Positions 41,986-50,319 of a stretch of 64,000 nt of DNA are shown piece after piece (position 1 is the first letter of the stretch; each line of letters opens with the position of its first letter). The stretch spans positions 1,307,501 to 1,371,500 of the forward strand of contig NZ_OY762999.1 in NCBI RefSeq assembly GCF_963666665.1, given 5' to 3'. The notes under the pieces were generated by a model. The model saw only the letters and a program-made list of their open reading frames with translations, had not been told where the DNA came from and made no database searches. The stretch is from Maridesulfovibrio sp. Its GTDB lineage: Bacteria > Desulfobacterota > Desulfovibrionia > Desulfovibrionales > Desulfovibrionaceae. The position numbers and the translations under genes are program-made.

Positions 41986-42876
41986 ATGAGTTTCTATAAA
42001 TGCAAAATATTCTGTTTTATCTGGGTAATCGTCATATTTGTACCAAATTTGACGAAAGCAGAAACTGTAGCCCAAATAACAATTCCTTATATCCATCCAG
42101 AGGATCACCGACATGATTATGTCGTAGATTTGCTAAGGCTTTCTTTGAACAAAACAATTGATGAATACGGAGATTATGAACTTAAACAGTATCAACTACC
42201 AACGGAACAGGATCGAAGCCTACGTATGGTTAAATGCGAAGGTGGAATCGATATTGTATGGTCAATGACTTCCATTAAAAGGGAAAAAGAATTCCTACCG
42301 ATACGCATCCCACTTCAAAAAGGACTCCTCGGATATAGGGTCTTTATAATCAAAGCAGGCAGGCAAGACTCTTTCCGTAAAATAAAATTAATTAATAACT
42401 TGAAATATTTCATTGCAGGACAAGGACACGATTGGCCGGATACAAAAATATTAAGAGCTAACGGTCTGCCTGTCGAAACCTGTTCCCATTATTCTTTTTG
42501 CTTTGACATGCTGCTTCAGAACAGGTTTGATTATCTACCACGTAGCGTAAGCGAACCATGGAATGAAATTGCCAAATACCCCAATAAAGAACTTGTTGTC
42601 GAAAAAAAACTCCTGCTTAAATATACCGCTCCACTCTATTTCTTCGTAAGCCGTAAGAATGTTAAGATGGCTGAGAGGCTAGAAAAAGGCTTGCGACTAG
42701 CGATTAAAGATGGTTCATTTGACAAACTATTTTACAACCATCCACAACTACGCACGATGTTTGAAAAAATTTGTTTTAATAAACGCATAGTAATTGAATT
42801 GAAAAATCCTTTGTTGCCGCCGGAGACTCCTACAGAAGATAAATCACTATGGATAGATCTTAAAAAACTTCCTTAA
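41986..42876 (+). CDS. Periplasmic solute-binding protein of family 3 type
   Basis: A 296-residue exported protein (signal FCFIWVIVIFVPNLTKA) with the overall outline of family-3 binding proteins, TVAQITIPYIHPEDHRHDY, EGGIDIVWSM, LQKGLLGYRVFII and SFCFDMLLQNRFDYL. It is divergent, and no ABC permease or ATPase lies beside it, so it may serve as a sensor-like or orphan binding protein. The ligand is unknown. The ribosome site is weak. The stop overlaps the trmO stop by four bases. Confidence 0.7.
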   Translation: MSFYKCKIFCFIWVIVIFVPNLTKAETVAQITIPYIHPEDHRHDYVVDLLRLSLNKTIDEYGDYELKQYQLPTEQDRSLRMVKCEGGIDIVWSMTSIKREKEFLPIRIPLQKGLLGYRVFIIKAGRQDSFRKIKLINNLKYFIAGQGHDWPDTKILRANGLPVETCSHYSFCFDMLLQNRFDYLPRSVSEPWNEIAKYPNKELVVEKKLLLKYTAPLYFFVSRKNVKMAERLEKGLRLAIKDGSFDKLFYNHPQLRTMFEKICFNKRIVIELKNPLLPPETPTEDKSLWIDLKKLP

Positions 42877-43376
42877 TCTTCCACAAACCGCTCGTCCGAC
42901 TTCAAAATCTCAGATTTATCCGCATTTTTTTCCAGCCAACCGAAACGGTCGGCAGGAACAGCATCAAATTTTTTCACATAAGGCTTAATGTCAATCAGAG
43001 GAGATCCATCAAGAACGTCCACACCTTTGATATGAAGGATATTGCCCTCAATACGAATCAATTCCACGGTAGACATTCCGATCATATTCGGCCTGCGCGG
43101 GGCACGAGTGGAGAACACCCCCCTCTCTTCATTGTCCATAAATGGTATAAGCTTCAGCTTGTATCCTTCATTTTTATGAAAATGATACAGCAAAATAATG
43201 TGAGAGAACCCTTCGAGATCCTGCAAGCCTTCTTCCAAGGCTCCGTGCAGTTCAATTCTTCCTTCAACATCTTTTGCTCCGGAAGGCTGAATTGGCATTC
43301 CTTCAAGCGAATCAAAAGGAGAACGAATGAGACCGATGGGGTGAAAAATTATGGCATCTTTTTCAGGTAAAGCCAT
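42873..43376 (-). CDS. trmO: tRNA t6A37 N6-methyltransferase TrmO (TsaA)
   Basis: A 167-residue beta-barrel SAM enzyme methylating N6 of t6A37 in tRNA-Thr. Key motifs are FHPIGLIRSPFDSLEGMPIQ, GFSHIILLYHFH, GVFSTRAPRRPNMIGMS and GVDVLDGSPLIDIKPYV. I used ATG 43376 because GGAGG lies five bases before it; the frame stays open to a TTG six codons further up. An M20 peptidase gene lies upstream behind a strong terminator. Confidence 0.93.
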   Translation of the reverse strand: MALPEKDAIIFHPIGLIRSPFDSLEGMPIQPSGAKDVEGRIELHGALEEGLQDLEGFSHIILLYHFHKNEGYKLKLIPFMDNEERGVFSTRAPRRPNMIGMSTVELIRIEGNILHIKGVDVLDGSPLIDIKPYVKKFDAVPADRFGWLEKNADKSEILKSDERFVED

Positions 43377-43394
43377 TTTATCCTCCGAAAGCAA

Positions 43395-43439
43395 GTAAAA
43401 AACCCTTCTGAAGTTAAAGTGACACTTTAACTTCAGAAG
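43395..43439 (-). terminator. Terminator of the M20 peptidase gene
   Basis: 17-bp perfect inverted repeat (43405-43421 with 43423-43439), followed on the minus strand by GGGTTTTTT. Confidence 0.95.
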
Positions 43440-43451
43440 AGGACAATTTAG

Positions 43452-44558
43452 CTAGCTTTTCATAATTTCAGCCACCAGCTCAGCGCAACTGGTTAAACTT
43501 TCGATTTTAATAAACTCTTCTGTGGTGTGCACCTTGCTCATTCCAATTCCCAAGGTGACAGCATTAAAACCTTTACCGTAAAGAATATTCGCGTCACTGC
43601 CGCCACCGGTAGGAACTCTTTTGGGAGTAACACCTATATTTTTGCAGGCATCTTCGACCCGGGCCAGTACTTTACTGTCATCAGCCACCTTAAGGGCAGG
43701 ATATGAAATTTCATATTCAAACTTATACTCCCCGCCGACTTTCTCAACAGCAGCAGCGCAGCATGCTTCCATATGCTCAAGCTGCTTTTTGAGAGAATCA
43801 TCATGCAGAGAACGGGCTTCAGCGGTCAGGGTTACTGAGTCGGCAACAATATTGGTTGCGCTGCCGCCCTCAATACGTCCAAGGTTTGCAGTGGTGCATT
43901 CATCAATGCGCAGCAGGTTCATCTTGGAAACAGCTTCAGCCGCAATCTGAATAGCACTAATACCCTCTTCCGGTGCAATTCCAGCATGAGCAGATTTACC
44001 GATAAAGGTAATATTAATTGCAGCCTTAGCGGGTGCCGCAACAACGATAGTGCCTACATCTCCGCTTGAATCGAGAATGACAATATCTTTAGCCGGAAGT
44101 AAATCCGTATCCAGATTCTTGGCACCATGCATGCCTGACTCTTCACAGATGGAAAATACGAAATAAACGTCGGGATGAGGAATTGATTCTTCCTCCAAAT
44201 GATTGAGTGCTTCAATAGCCATGGCTATCCCGGCCTTGTCGTCACCACCAAGAACAGTATCTCCGGCACTGCGGACGACATCGCCATCAATGATCGGCTC
44301 AACGCCAATGCAGGGCTGCACGCAGTCCATATGTGCGGAAAAAGTAATAGGCTCCCCTTCTCCCGTAGCAGAGACATGTACGATAAGGTTACCGGTATTA
44401 CCTCCGGTCAACTCACCAGCTTTGTCTTCACTAACTTTGAAGCCTCTTTTCTCCATTTTTTCACGAAGATAAACGGCAACCTCTTTTTCTTTAAGAGAAG
44501 GACTGTCAATGCGAACAAGATCAAAAAACAATTCAAGAATTCGTTCTTGATTTATCAT
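43452..44558 (-). CDS. M20 family peptidase, PepT-like
   Basis: A 368-residue dizinc aminopeptidase-like protein. FSAHMDCVQPCIGVEP, DDKAGIAMAIEAL, FSICEESGMHGAKNLD and the late THTTEEFI-like metal ligand VHTTEEF mark it as the PepT/peptidase M20B-like group, probably removing N-terminal residues from small peptides in the cytoplasm. ATG 44558 has GGGAG five bases upstream. It is unlike the amidohydrolase at 21.2 kb, which belongs to a different M20 branch. Confidence 0.9.
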   Translation of the reverse strand: MINQERILELFFDLVRIDSPSLKEKEVAVYLREKMEKRGFKVSEDKAGELTGGNTGNLIVHVSATGEGEPITFSAHMDCVQPCIGVEPIIDGDVVRSAGDTVLGGDDKAGIAMAIEALNHLEEESIPHPDVYFVFSICEESGMHGAKNLDTDLLPAKDIVILDSSGDVGTIVVAAPAKAAINITFIGKSAHAGIAPEEGISAIQIAAEAVSKMNLLRIDECTTANLGRIEGGSATNIVADSVTLTAEARSLHDDSLKKQLEHMEACCAAAVEKVGGEYKFEYEISYPALKVADDSKVLARVEDACKNIGVTPKRVPTGGGSDANILYGKGFNAVTLGIGMSKVHTTEEFIKIESLTSCAELVAEIMKS

Positions 44559-44788
44559 AATAACTCCCAAAAAAGACTTAAATTTGAGAAATATTTATCA
44601 CCGAAGTATTCACTTGAACAGGAGTATTTTTGAATAAACCCAATCACATAATATATTGTCTTTTAAAATGTTTTTAAAATTTCGAATTATAAAATGACTT
44701 AGACTAGAAAGTTATACTTGCATGAACCGAACTTTGCACATAGTATTCTTAATTAGTATAAATTTAACTACTGGGTTGGGGAACCAAA

Positions 44789-45349
44789 ATGAAGTATTTT
44801 AATGTATTATGTGTCACGTGTTTTGTTTTCTTATTAAGCAGCGTACCTGCTTTCGCCTCAACATTTACTTTTGGCAATTCAGAATACACAATTGTCCAAT
44901 CTATGGGTATTAGTTGGGATGAAGCGAAACTTGCTGCAGAAAATGCCGGTGGGCATCTGGTAACCATTACGTCATCAGAAGAAAACAATTTCCTAAAAAA
45001 CACAGTATTTCAGGGAAACGATAAGGCATACTGGCTTGGAGCTTACCAGACTGGTGATGAGAATAGGCAAAATCCTACTTCCAACTGGCATTGGGTCACT
45101 GGCGAAGATTGGAATTATACCGACTGGTACAGCGCAGAGCCCAATAACTCTCGAATTGACGAGTTCCACTTGAGCGCAGACCAAAGATTTAACTACCAGT
45201 GGAACGATGAAGGATCTGCCGTTTCATCCATGATTAACGGCTACGTGATTGAAAAGCCAACTGCTCCCACACCTATTCCAGGCGCAATCTGGCTTCTCGG
45301 AGCTTCTTTGATCGGACTTTTCGGAATCAAAAAGAAATTTGCGAAATAA
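44789..45349 (+). CDS. Secreted C-type lectin-like protein with PEP-CTERM-type sorting tail
   Basis: A 186-residue exported protein: a signal peptide (NVLCVTCFVFLLSSVPAFA), a C-type lectin-like domain (SWDEAKLAAENAGGHLVTITSSEEN, then WLGAYQ, WHWVTGEDWNYTDW and AEPNNS), and a C-terminal tail PTPIPGAIWLLGASLIGLFG followed by IKKKFAK. That tail has the Pro-Gly motif, hydrophobic helix and basic end of PEP-CTERM (VPLPGA-type) substrates, so it may be processed by an exosortase. The ribosome site GGGG lies in a small GGTT/AACC hairpin loop. Confidence 0.78.
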   Translation: MKYFNVLCVTCFVFLLSSVPAFASTFTFGNSEYTIVQSMGISWDEAKLAAENAGGHLVTITSSEENNFLKNTVFQGNDKAYWLGAYQTGDENRQNPTSNWHWVTGEDWNYTDWYSAEPNNSRIDEFHLSADQRFNYQWNDEGSAVSSMINGYVIEKPTAPTPIPGAIWLLGASLIGLFGIKKKFAK

Positions 45350-45369
45350 TACGTTTCATCAGCAACAAG

Positions 45370-45406
45370 AAATCCCGGCAGCCTCTCAGGTTACCGGGAT
45401 TTTTTT
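45370..45406 (+). terminator. Terminator of the lectin gene
   Basis: 9-bp stem AAATCCCGG / CCGGGATTT (45370-45378, 45394-45402) followed by a T-run. Confidence 0.92.
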
Positions 45407-45424
45407 ATTGAAAAGAAACAGCTG

Positions 45425-45682
45425 TTAAGCGTTACAGGCTTTATTTCTTTCAGCTTCGGTCAATGCAACCATATCGCGTAAAATTTTCAGGGTTTCTTCC
45501 GCTTCTTTGGGATCGAGCTTGCGTAACGCAAATCCGGCATGAACAATGAGATAGTCGCCAATTTCAACTTCATCAGCCAAAAGCATAAGCGAAGCATCAA
45601 GGTATGTTTCACCCTCGCCTACCTTACATTTTGCAACTTGATCTTCAATGGACTTAATCTGAACAGGAATAGCTAAACACAT
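45425..45682 (-). CDS. hypC: Hydrogenase assembly chaperone HypC/HupF
   Basis: An 85-residue chaperone that carries the Fe(CN)2CO group for [NiFe] hydrogenase maturation. It starts MCLAIPVQI, the family signature with the essential Cys2, and has VEIGDYLIVHAGFALRKLDP. The ATG at 45682 has AGGGG eight bases upstream; three codons further up are open but would bury the Cys2. Last gene of the hyn operon; the other hyp genes are not in the window. Confidence 0.95.
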   Translation of the reverse strand: MCLAIPVQIKSIEDQVAKCKVGEGETYLDASLMLLADEVEIGDYLIVHAGFALRKLDPKEAEETLKILRDMVALTEAERNKACNA

Positions 45683-45703
45683 GTAAAACACCCCTTATCG
45701 GCA

Positions 45704-46195
45704 CTAGGCCATCTTTTCATAACTGCCGCCGGCTGCGGAAACTTCCTCAAGCACCTTTTCCATCATGAAAGGAAGCCGCTCCAGCGTCACATCAGAAACC
45801 TCATCATGCATGGTCTGATAGTCCTTCGGCTCCACACCGATAACCACACATTCAGGACGTCTGTCGCACAACTCGCACAGGACCATTGTATCGAGCAGGT
45901 CTGTCTGATGCATTGAATCCTTAAAAGCCAGACTCCTACGCAAATCCTCTCCTGTCAAGCGGTAAACCGAACCGGGCTCGTCATTACCCAGAACGGCATC
46001 CACTACGATCAGGAAATCGCATTCCATCATAGGCCCCATCAACTTGGTGCCAAGTGTGCCGCCGTCCATTACTTCAACGTTATCTGAAAATGAGTACTGA
46101 TTCATCAGCTCATTTACCACCTTCACGCCGATACCTTCATCAGTGAAAAGTATGTTTCCCACCCCAAGAACTAAAATCTTTTTCTCTTCTGTCAT
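45704..46195 (-). CDS. hynC: [NiFe] hydrogenase maturation protease
   Basis: A 163-residue endopeptidase of the HyaD/HybD type that trims the C-terminal tail of the large subunit after nickel insertion. GVGNILFTDEGIGV (the first nickel-binding Glu/Asp), DGGTLG, VVDAVLG and the His in MHQTDLLD are visible. The ribosome site GGAGG lies in a GCCTCCGGCGGC repeat directly before the ATG. It follows hynA by 272 bases and precedes hypC. Confidence 0.92.
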   Translation of the reverse strand: MTEEKKILVLGVGNILFTDEGIGVKVVNELMNQYSFSDNVEVMDGGTLGTKLMGPMMECDFLIVVDAVLGNDEPGSVYRLTGEDLRRSLAFKDSMHQTDLLDTMVLCELCDRRPECVVIGVEPKDYQTMHDEVSDVTLERLPFMMEKVLEEVSAAGGSYEKMA

Positions 46196-46201
46196 TCAGA
46201 T

Positions 46202-46213
46202 GCCTCCGGCGGC
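46202..46213 (+). repeat. GCCTCCGGCGGC repeat, copy 4 (upstream of hynC)
   Basis: The same core as copy 1. On the minus strand its GGAGG lies seven bases before the hynC ATG, so here too it supplies the Shine-Dalgarno. Confidence 0.75.
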
Positions 46214-46223
46214 TCTCCGAGGG

Positions 46224-46263
46224 CCAGAGGGGAAAAACTTTTGCAAAAGCTTTTCCCCTCTGG
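46224..46263 (-). other. Long hairpin between hynA and hynC
   Basis: A 13-bp stem (46224-46236 with 46251-46263) topped by a CTTTTGCAAAAG palindrome, adjacent to repeat copy 4. It may set the ratio of hyn structural to maturation transcripts, by termination or by blocking RNase. Confidence 0.65.
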
Positions 46264-46416
46264 GCTCCCCTTTTCAAAAACTTTTAACGGGCTTCGCTAC
46301 TGATCTTTAAAAATTTTTTACAGTCCATTTCTATTCCATCCCTATAGATCTCTCTAGCTTAATTTGGAATGGAAATACAACCAAAAAATCAAATATTTCA
46401 GATAGAAATTAAAAAA

Positions 46417-46442
46417 ACGGGAGTCTGTAAACAGGCTCCCGT
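46417..46442 (-). terminator. Terminator after hynA
   Basis: ACGGGAG / CTCCCGT stem with CTG/CAG inside (46417-46442), followed on the minus strand by TTTTTTAATT. Confidence 0.9.
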
Positions 46443-46467
46443 AATATTTCCTTGAAGCTTGAACCAA

Positions 46468-48177
46468 CTAGAGAATCTTGAACTTGTGAACTTCGTTGGT
46501 GTGAGCATCGATGACGTGTACGCCGCAGGCGATACAGGGGTCATAGGAGTGAACAGTACGCAGAATTTCAACAGGACGCTTGGGATCAGCAATGGGTGTT
46601 CCCATGAGTGCTTCCTCAACTGCGGACATCTTGTTCTGGTTACAACGGGGACCGAGGTTCCATGTGGAAGGTACAACAAGCTGGAAGTTTTCGATCTTGC
46701 CGCCCTTGATCTTGATCCAGTGAGACAGACCACCGCGAGGTGCGCCAACAAATCCGACACCTTCAGCTTCATCGGGCATTTCCCATTCAACTGCGAGATC
46801 GGTATTACCGGAAGCAACGTTGTCTTCGAGGTTGTTAACCCACTCAACCATCTTGTTACCGGCAACAACGGTTTCGATACCACGGGCAGCGGTTCTACCA
46901 AGAGTGGAGAACAGTGCTTCAGGTCCAACTCCGAGAGTGGAGAGAACGTGATTAACAACAGGAACAACGTTCTTGTTACCGCGAGCGTAGGAAACCAGCA
47001 TCTGTGCCAGCGGACCAACTTCCATGGATTCGCCTTTGTAACGAGGAGCCTTCATCCAAGAATAGCGGTCACGGTCTTCGTAGTTGGTGTACTTGGGTTC
47101 GGTTTCACCTTCGTACGGATGGAGGGAAGAGTTACCGTTATACCAGCTATGGCTGATATCTTCTTTGATGGAATCAGGGTTGAAATCCATGACATTGCTG
47201 AGGTCACGGTTCATGATTACGCCCTGCTCAAGGAAACGGCTATTGATATCAGCTTCCACATCCGGGAACTCACCGAAGGTCAGGAAGTTGGTAGTACCGC
47301 CGATTCCGGCCCAGTCTTTGTAGTAAGATGCGACCATCAGCAGATCGGGAATGTAGCATTCGTTAACAAATGCCATAGTTTCGTTATAAAGATCCTTGAA
47401 TTCCTGAATACGTTTCGGAGTCAAGGAATCATAGCAGGTTACGCCGCCCACAATAGTGAACTGGGTATGGGGGTTCTTTGCACCGAAAACAGCCATTGCG
47501 CGGGCAGCCTTAACCTGAAGATGCAGACCTTCAAGATAGTGAGCAGTTGCAATGAGGTTTTCTTCGGGGCGCAGGTAGTAAGCATCATGCCCACCGAGAA
47601 AGTAAGCATTGGTGAAGATACCGAGCTGGCCGGAATCAACAAACTTTTTCAGTTTTTCCTGAACAGCCTTGAGATCTTCAGCTTTGGTCACGCGAGTTGA
47701 CTGGCTGTTTGCAATCTTGGCAGCCTTGACGGGATCAGCCTGAAGCGCACTTACGACATCAACCCAGTCAAGGGCATGCAGATGATAGAAATGCACGATA
47801 TGGTCATGCAGATACTGGGCGCCCAGTACGAGGTTACGGATAAGACGTGCGTTTTCAGGCAGGTTCTTATCGACACCAACAGCGTTATCTACGCAACGGG
47901 TGGAAGCCAGTGCGTGAGTATAAGTACATACACCGCAGGAACGCTGGGTAAAATGCTGAGCATCGCGGGGGTCACGTCCTTTAAGGATAATTTCCAGACC
48001 GCGGAAGAGCTGAGAGCTACTCCATACGTTACTTACTTTACCGTTTTCGACCTCTACTTCGATCTTGAGGTGACCCTCAATTCGGGTAAGCGGGTCGACA
48101 ATCACCGGACCGGTGTATTTTTTATCATAAGGGGTCGCCATTACAGCGGGGCCCGATTTAGCCTTGCAACCAGACAT
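46468..48177 (-). CDS. hynA: Periplasmic [NiFe] hydrogenase large subunit
   Basis: A 569-residue catalytic subunit oxidising or producing H2. The nickel ligands are in RSCGVCTYTHAL near the start and DPCIACGVH at the end; both final ligands are coded as cysteine (TGT, TGC), so this is a [NiFe] and not a [NiFeSe] enzyme. The 15 residues after His (VIDAHTNEVHKFKIL) are the tail removed by the maturation protease. RIEGHLKIEVEVENGK and RGLEIILKGRDPRDA match Desulfovibrio Hyn. ATG 48177 has GGAGG seven bases upstream. It follows the small subunit by 57 bases. Confidence 0.97.
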   Translation of the reverse strand: MSGCKAKSGPAVMATPYDKKYTGPVIVDPLTRIEGHLKIEVEVENGKVSNVWSSSQLFRGLEIILKGRDPRDAQHFTQRSCGVCTYTHALASTRCVDNAVGVDKNLPENARLIRNLVLGAQYLHDHIVHFYHLHALDWVDVVSALQADPVKAAKIANSQSTRVTKAEDLKAVQEKLKKFVDSGQLGIFTNAYFLGGHDAYYLRPEENLIATAHYLEGLHLQVKAARAMAVFGAKNPHTQFTIVGGVTCYDSLTPKRIQEFKDLYNETMAFVNECYIPDLLMVASYYKDWAGIGGTTNFLTFGEFPDVEADINSRFLEQGVIMNRDLSNVMDFNPDSIKEDISHSWYNGNSSLHPYEGETEPKYTNYEDRDRYSWMKAPRYKGESMEVGPLAQMLVSYARGNKNVVPVVNHVLSTLGVGPEALFSTLGRTAARGIETVVAGNKMVEWVNNLEDNVASGNTDLAVEWEMPDEAEGVGFVGAPRGGLSHWIKIKGGKIENFQLVVPSTWNLGPRCNQNKMSAVEEALMGTPIADPKRPVEILRTVHSYDPCIACGVHVIDAHTNEVHKFKIL

Positions 48178-48234
48178 ATACAATCCTCCAAATGAATAGA
48201 AAGTTAGCTTTAAACTTCTATGTAGTTGACAGCA

Positions 48235-49182
48235 CTAGCCCTGCTCGTAGAACGGACTCATTTCATCCCAGAAATCGGGCTCACTGCAACCGATGCAGGG
48301 GTGACCGGCCTCAACAGGCCAGTTGGTCTGATTAAACTTGACTTTCGGACAGTTGTTGTAGGTGTCCGGACCTTTGCATCCGAGTTCGTAGAGGCAGTAG
48401 CCTTTTTTAGCTTCTTCAGATGAGAAGGAAGGTGCAAATTCATCATTGTCAAAATGCTTGAGTCTCGGACAGTTGTCATGCACGGACTCACCGTAGAAAA
48501 GGGTCGGACGGCCGACATCGTCGAGTTCGGGGATTCCCTTGGTCAGGTAATGAACAACAGTACCTACAAAGTTGAACGGGTTGGTCGGGCAACCGGGCAG
48601 GTTTACAGTAGTTACGCCACCGAGAGCTTCGGAAACGCCTTTGGCTTGAGACGGGTTGGGTGCAGCAGCCTGAACACCGCCGTAGCAGGCGCAGGTACCG
48701 ATGCAGATGGTTGCTTTTGCGTGAGGAACGATTTCCTGCACGATTTCAAGCATGGTTTTACCACCAACTTTACCCCATGCTCCACCTTCAATAGTCGGGA
48801 TACCTCCCTCAACAACGCAGATGAAGCCTTCTGGAGAATTCACTGCTTCATGCAGTGCTTCTTCTGCGGCATGACCGGCGGCAGCCATGATAGTTTCATG
48901 GTAGTCGAGGGAAATGGTGTCGAGAATAAGAGCATCAATATAAGGAGAAACAGTACGAAGAACAGCTTCTGAACAGCCGGTACATTCGGCTGCATGCAGA
49001 TAGACAACAGAAGGACGCTTTTTCTGAGTCAGGGCTTCCGCTACAGTCGGCGCAAAAGCAGGTCCCATTCCCATAACAGCGGCGGTTGTTGCGCAGAACT
49101 TCATGAAATCGCGGCGGGAGACGCCATTCTGCTCAAGGCGTTCTTCCGCTCCATCTTTTCCGAGTCCCACAGAGAATTTCAT
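48235..49182 (-). CDS. hynB: Periplasmic [NiFe] hydrogenase small subunit
   Basis: A 315-residue iron-sulfur subunit with a Tat signal (SRRDFMKFCATTAAVMG) that carries both subunits across the membrane. Cluster ligands are in AAECTGCSEAVL, IGTCACYGGV, LPGCPTNP, SVHDNCPRL, LYELGCKGP, YNNCP and HPCIGCSEPDFWD, i.e. three clusters as in Desulfovibrio Hyn. I chose the ATG at 49182, five bases after GGAGG; four more codons upstream are open but begin inside that site. First gene of the leftward hyn operon. Confidence 0.97.
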   Translation of the reverse strand: MKFSVGLGKDGAEERLEQNGVSRRDFMKFCATTAAVMGMGPAFAPTVAEALTQKKRPSVVYLHAAECTGCSEAVLRTVSPYIDALILDTISLDYHETIMAAAGHAAEEALHEAVNSPEGFICVVEGGIPTIEGGAWGKVGGKTMLEIVQEIVPHAKATICIGTCACYGGVQAAAPNPSQAKGVSEALGGVTTVNLPGCPTNPFNFVGTVVHYLTKGIPELDDVGRPTLFYGESVHDNCPRLKHFDNDEFAPSFSSEEAKKGYCLYELGCKGPDTYNNCPKVKFNQTNWPVEAGHPCIGCSEPDFWDEMSPFYEQG

Positions 49183-49606
49183 AAAAACCTCCATCCTCTA
49201 ATTAAAGATAGTAGGGTCTACCCCCTAAGCATTGCAGTCTTCGATTCAAGACTGGAAACGTTCCCGCCTAAAAGTCCGCAATGCACACTAAATTTTTACC
49301 CACCAGCTTTGGCTCAAGATATCAGTCTCACTTTGATACAACCTCTCACACAAAAGCTAATGTATTGAAAATTCTAATTACTCTTAAACCATTTAACTAT
49401 GATAGCGTCAACCCCAAATGGAAAATTATTGTTTTTGATGCATATTTTGCTGGCTCATAGATAAAAATCGCACCAAGTAACATTAATTTTAAAATATTAT
49501 GTATCAAACATGCATCTTATTATATTTTGTTTATTCTTAAAACCAAATCATTAACAACATAATAACAAACACATAATTCACACACTTTTACATAAAAATA
49601 ACACGG
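49183..49606. other. Long AT-rich spacer upstream of hynB
   Basis: About 420 bases. It must hold the hyn promoter. A small GTAGGGTCTAC palindrome occurs near 49210 and direct T/A-runs follow. No sigma-54 -24/-12 pair was found on the minus strand, and no gene is visible. Confidence 0.45.
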
Positions 49607-49639
49607 CAAAAAAAAGACGCAACCCAAACGGGTTGCGTC
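49607..49639 (-). terminator. Terminator of the tmk operon
   Basis: 11-bp stem AGACGCAACCC / GGGTTGCGTCT (49614-49624, 49629-49639) followed on the minus strand by TTTTTTT. Confidence 0.95.
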
Positions 49640-49665
49640 TAGCAAAAAGTATATAAAAACAGTTA

Positions 49666-50319
49666 CTAACCGTTACTAACAAAGTTTCCTTTTATTCTTT
49701 CTACCACTTTTTCTTTAATCTCTTCAAAAATCTCATCCGGAGTCTGATCAGCATCAACAACAACGATTCTATCATTATTAAGTGCTGCCCAGGTCAAATA
49801 CCCTTCACGAACCCGGCTGTGAAAGTCCAGAGATTCAGCTTCAAAGCGCCCTTCTTCCTGCATTTTATTTTCCTGCAGGTTGCGCGTCATGGCCCGTTTC
49901 AAGCCAATCTCCGGATCGATATCCAAAAGAATTGTCAAATCAGGCCAGCTTCCACAAACTGCCACGTCATTAAGTTCACGCAGCAACTTCGGATCAAGAC
50001 CGCGACCATACCCCTGATAAACAATAGTAGAATCCGCAAACCGATCTGAAATTATAATTTTCCCAGCTTCGACTGCGGGTTTTATAACCTGACTGACATG
50101 CTGGGCACGATCTGCCAGATAAAGAAAAAGCTCGCATTCACCTGTAATATCGGTGCTGTCCATATTGAGCAGGATTTTACGCAACTCTTTACCTATCCGG
50201 CTGCCGCCAGGCTCAAGAGTTACATCAACACTGTGTCCGGACTCTTCAAGAAATGTTGTAAGTTTCTTGATCTGTGTGGTTTTACCTGTCCCTTCTATGC
50301 CTTCAAAGGTAATGAACAT
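49666..50319 (-). CDS. tmk: Thymidylate kinase
   Basis: A 217-residue nucleoside-monophosphate kinase making dTDP. FITFEGIEGTGKTTQIKKL (P-loop), EPGGSRIGKELR (DR/DRY-like site), ISDRFADSTIVYQGYGRG and the LID region DPEIGLKRAMTR are present. GGAGG stands four bases before the ATG, inside the end of the OB/HD gene, with which it overlaps by 25 bases. Confidence 0.97.
   Translation of the reverse strand: MFITFEGIEGTGKTTQIKKLTTFLEESGHSVDVTLEPGGSRIGKELRKILLNMDSTDITGECELFLYLADRAQHVSQVIKPAVEAGKIIISDRFADSTIVYQGYGRGLDPKLLRELNDVAVCGSWPDLTILLDIDPEIGLKRAMTRNLQENKMQEEGRFEAESLDFHSRVREGYLTWAALNNDRIVVVDADQTPDEIFEEIKEKVVERIKGNFVSNG

Noticed and set aside
46468..48177. [NiFeSe] hydrogenase
   Set aside because: The ligand position in DPCIACGVH is coded TGT, not TGA, and the tail after His is that of the [NiFe] type, with a maturation protease gene next to it.
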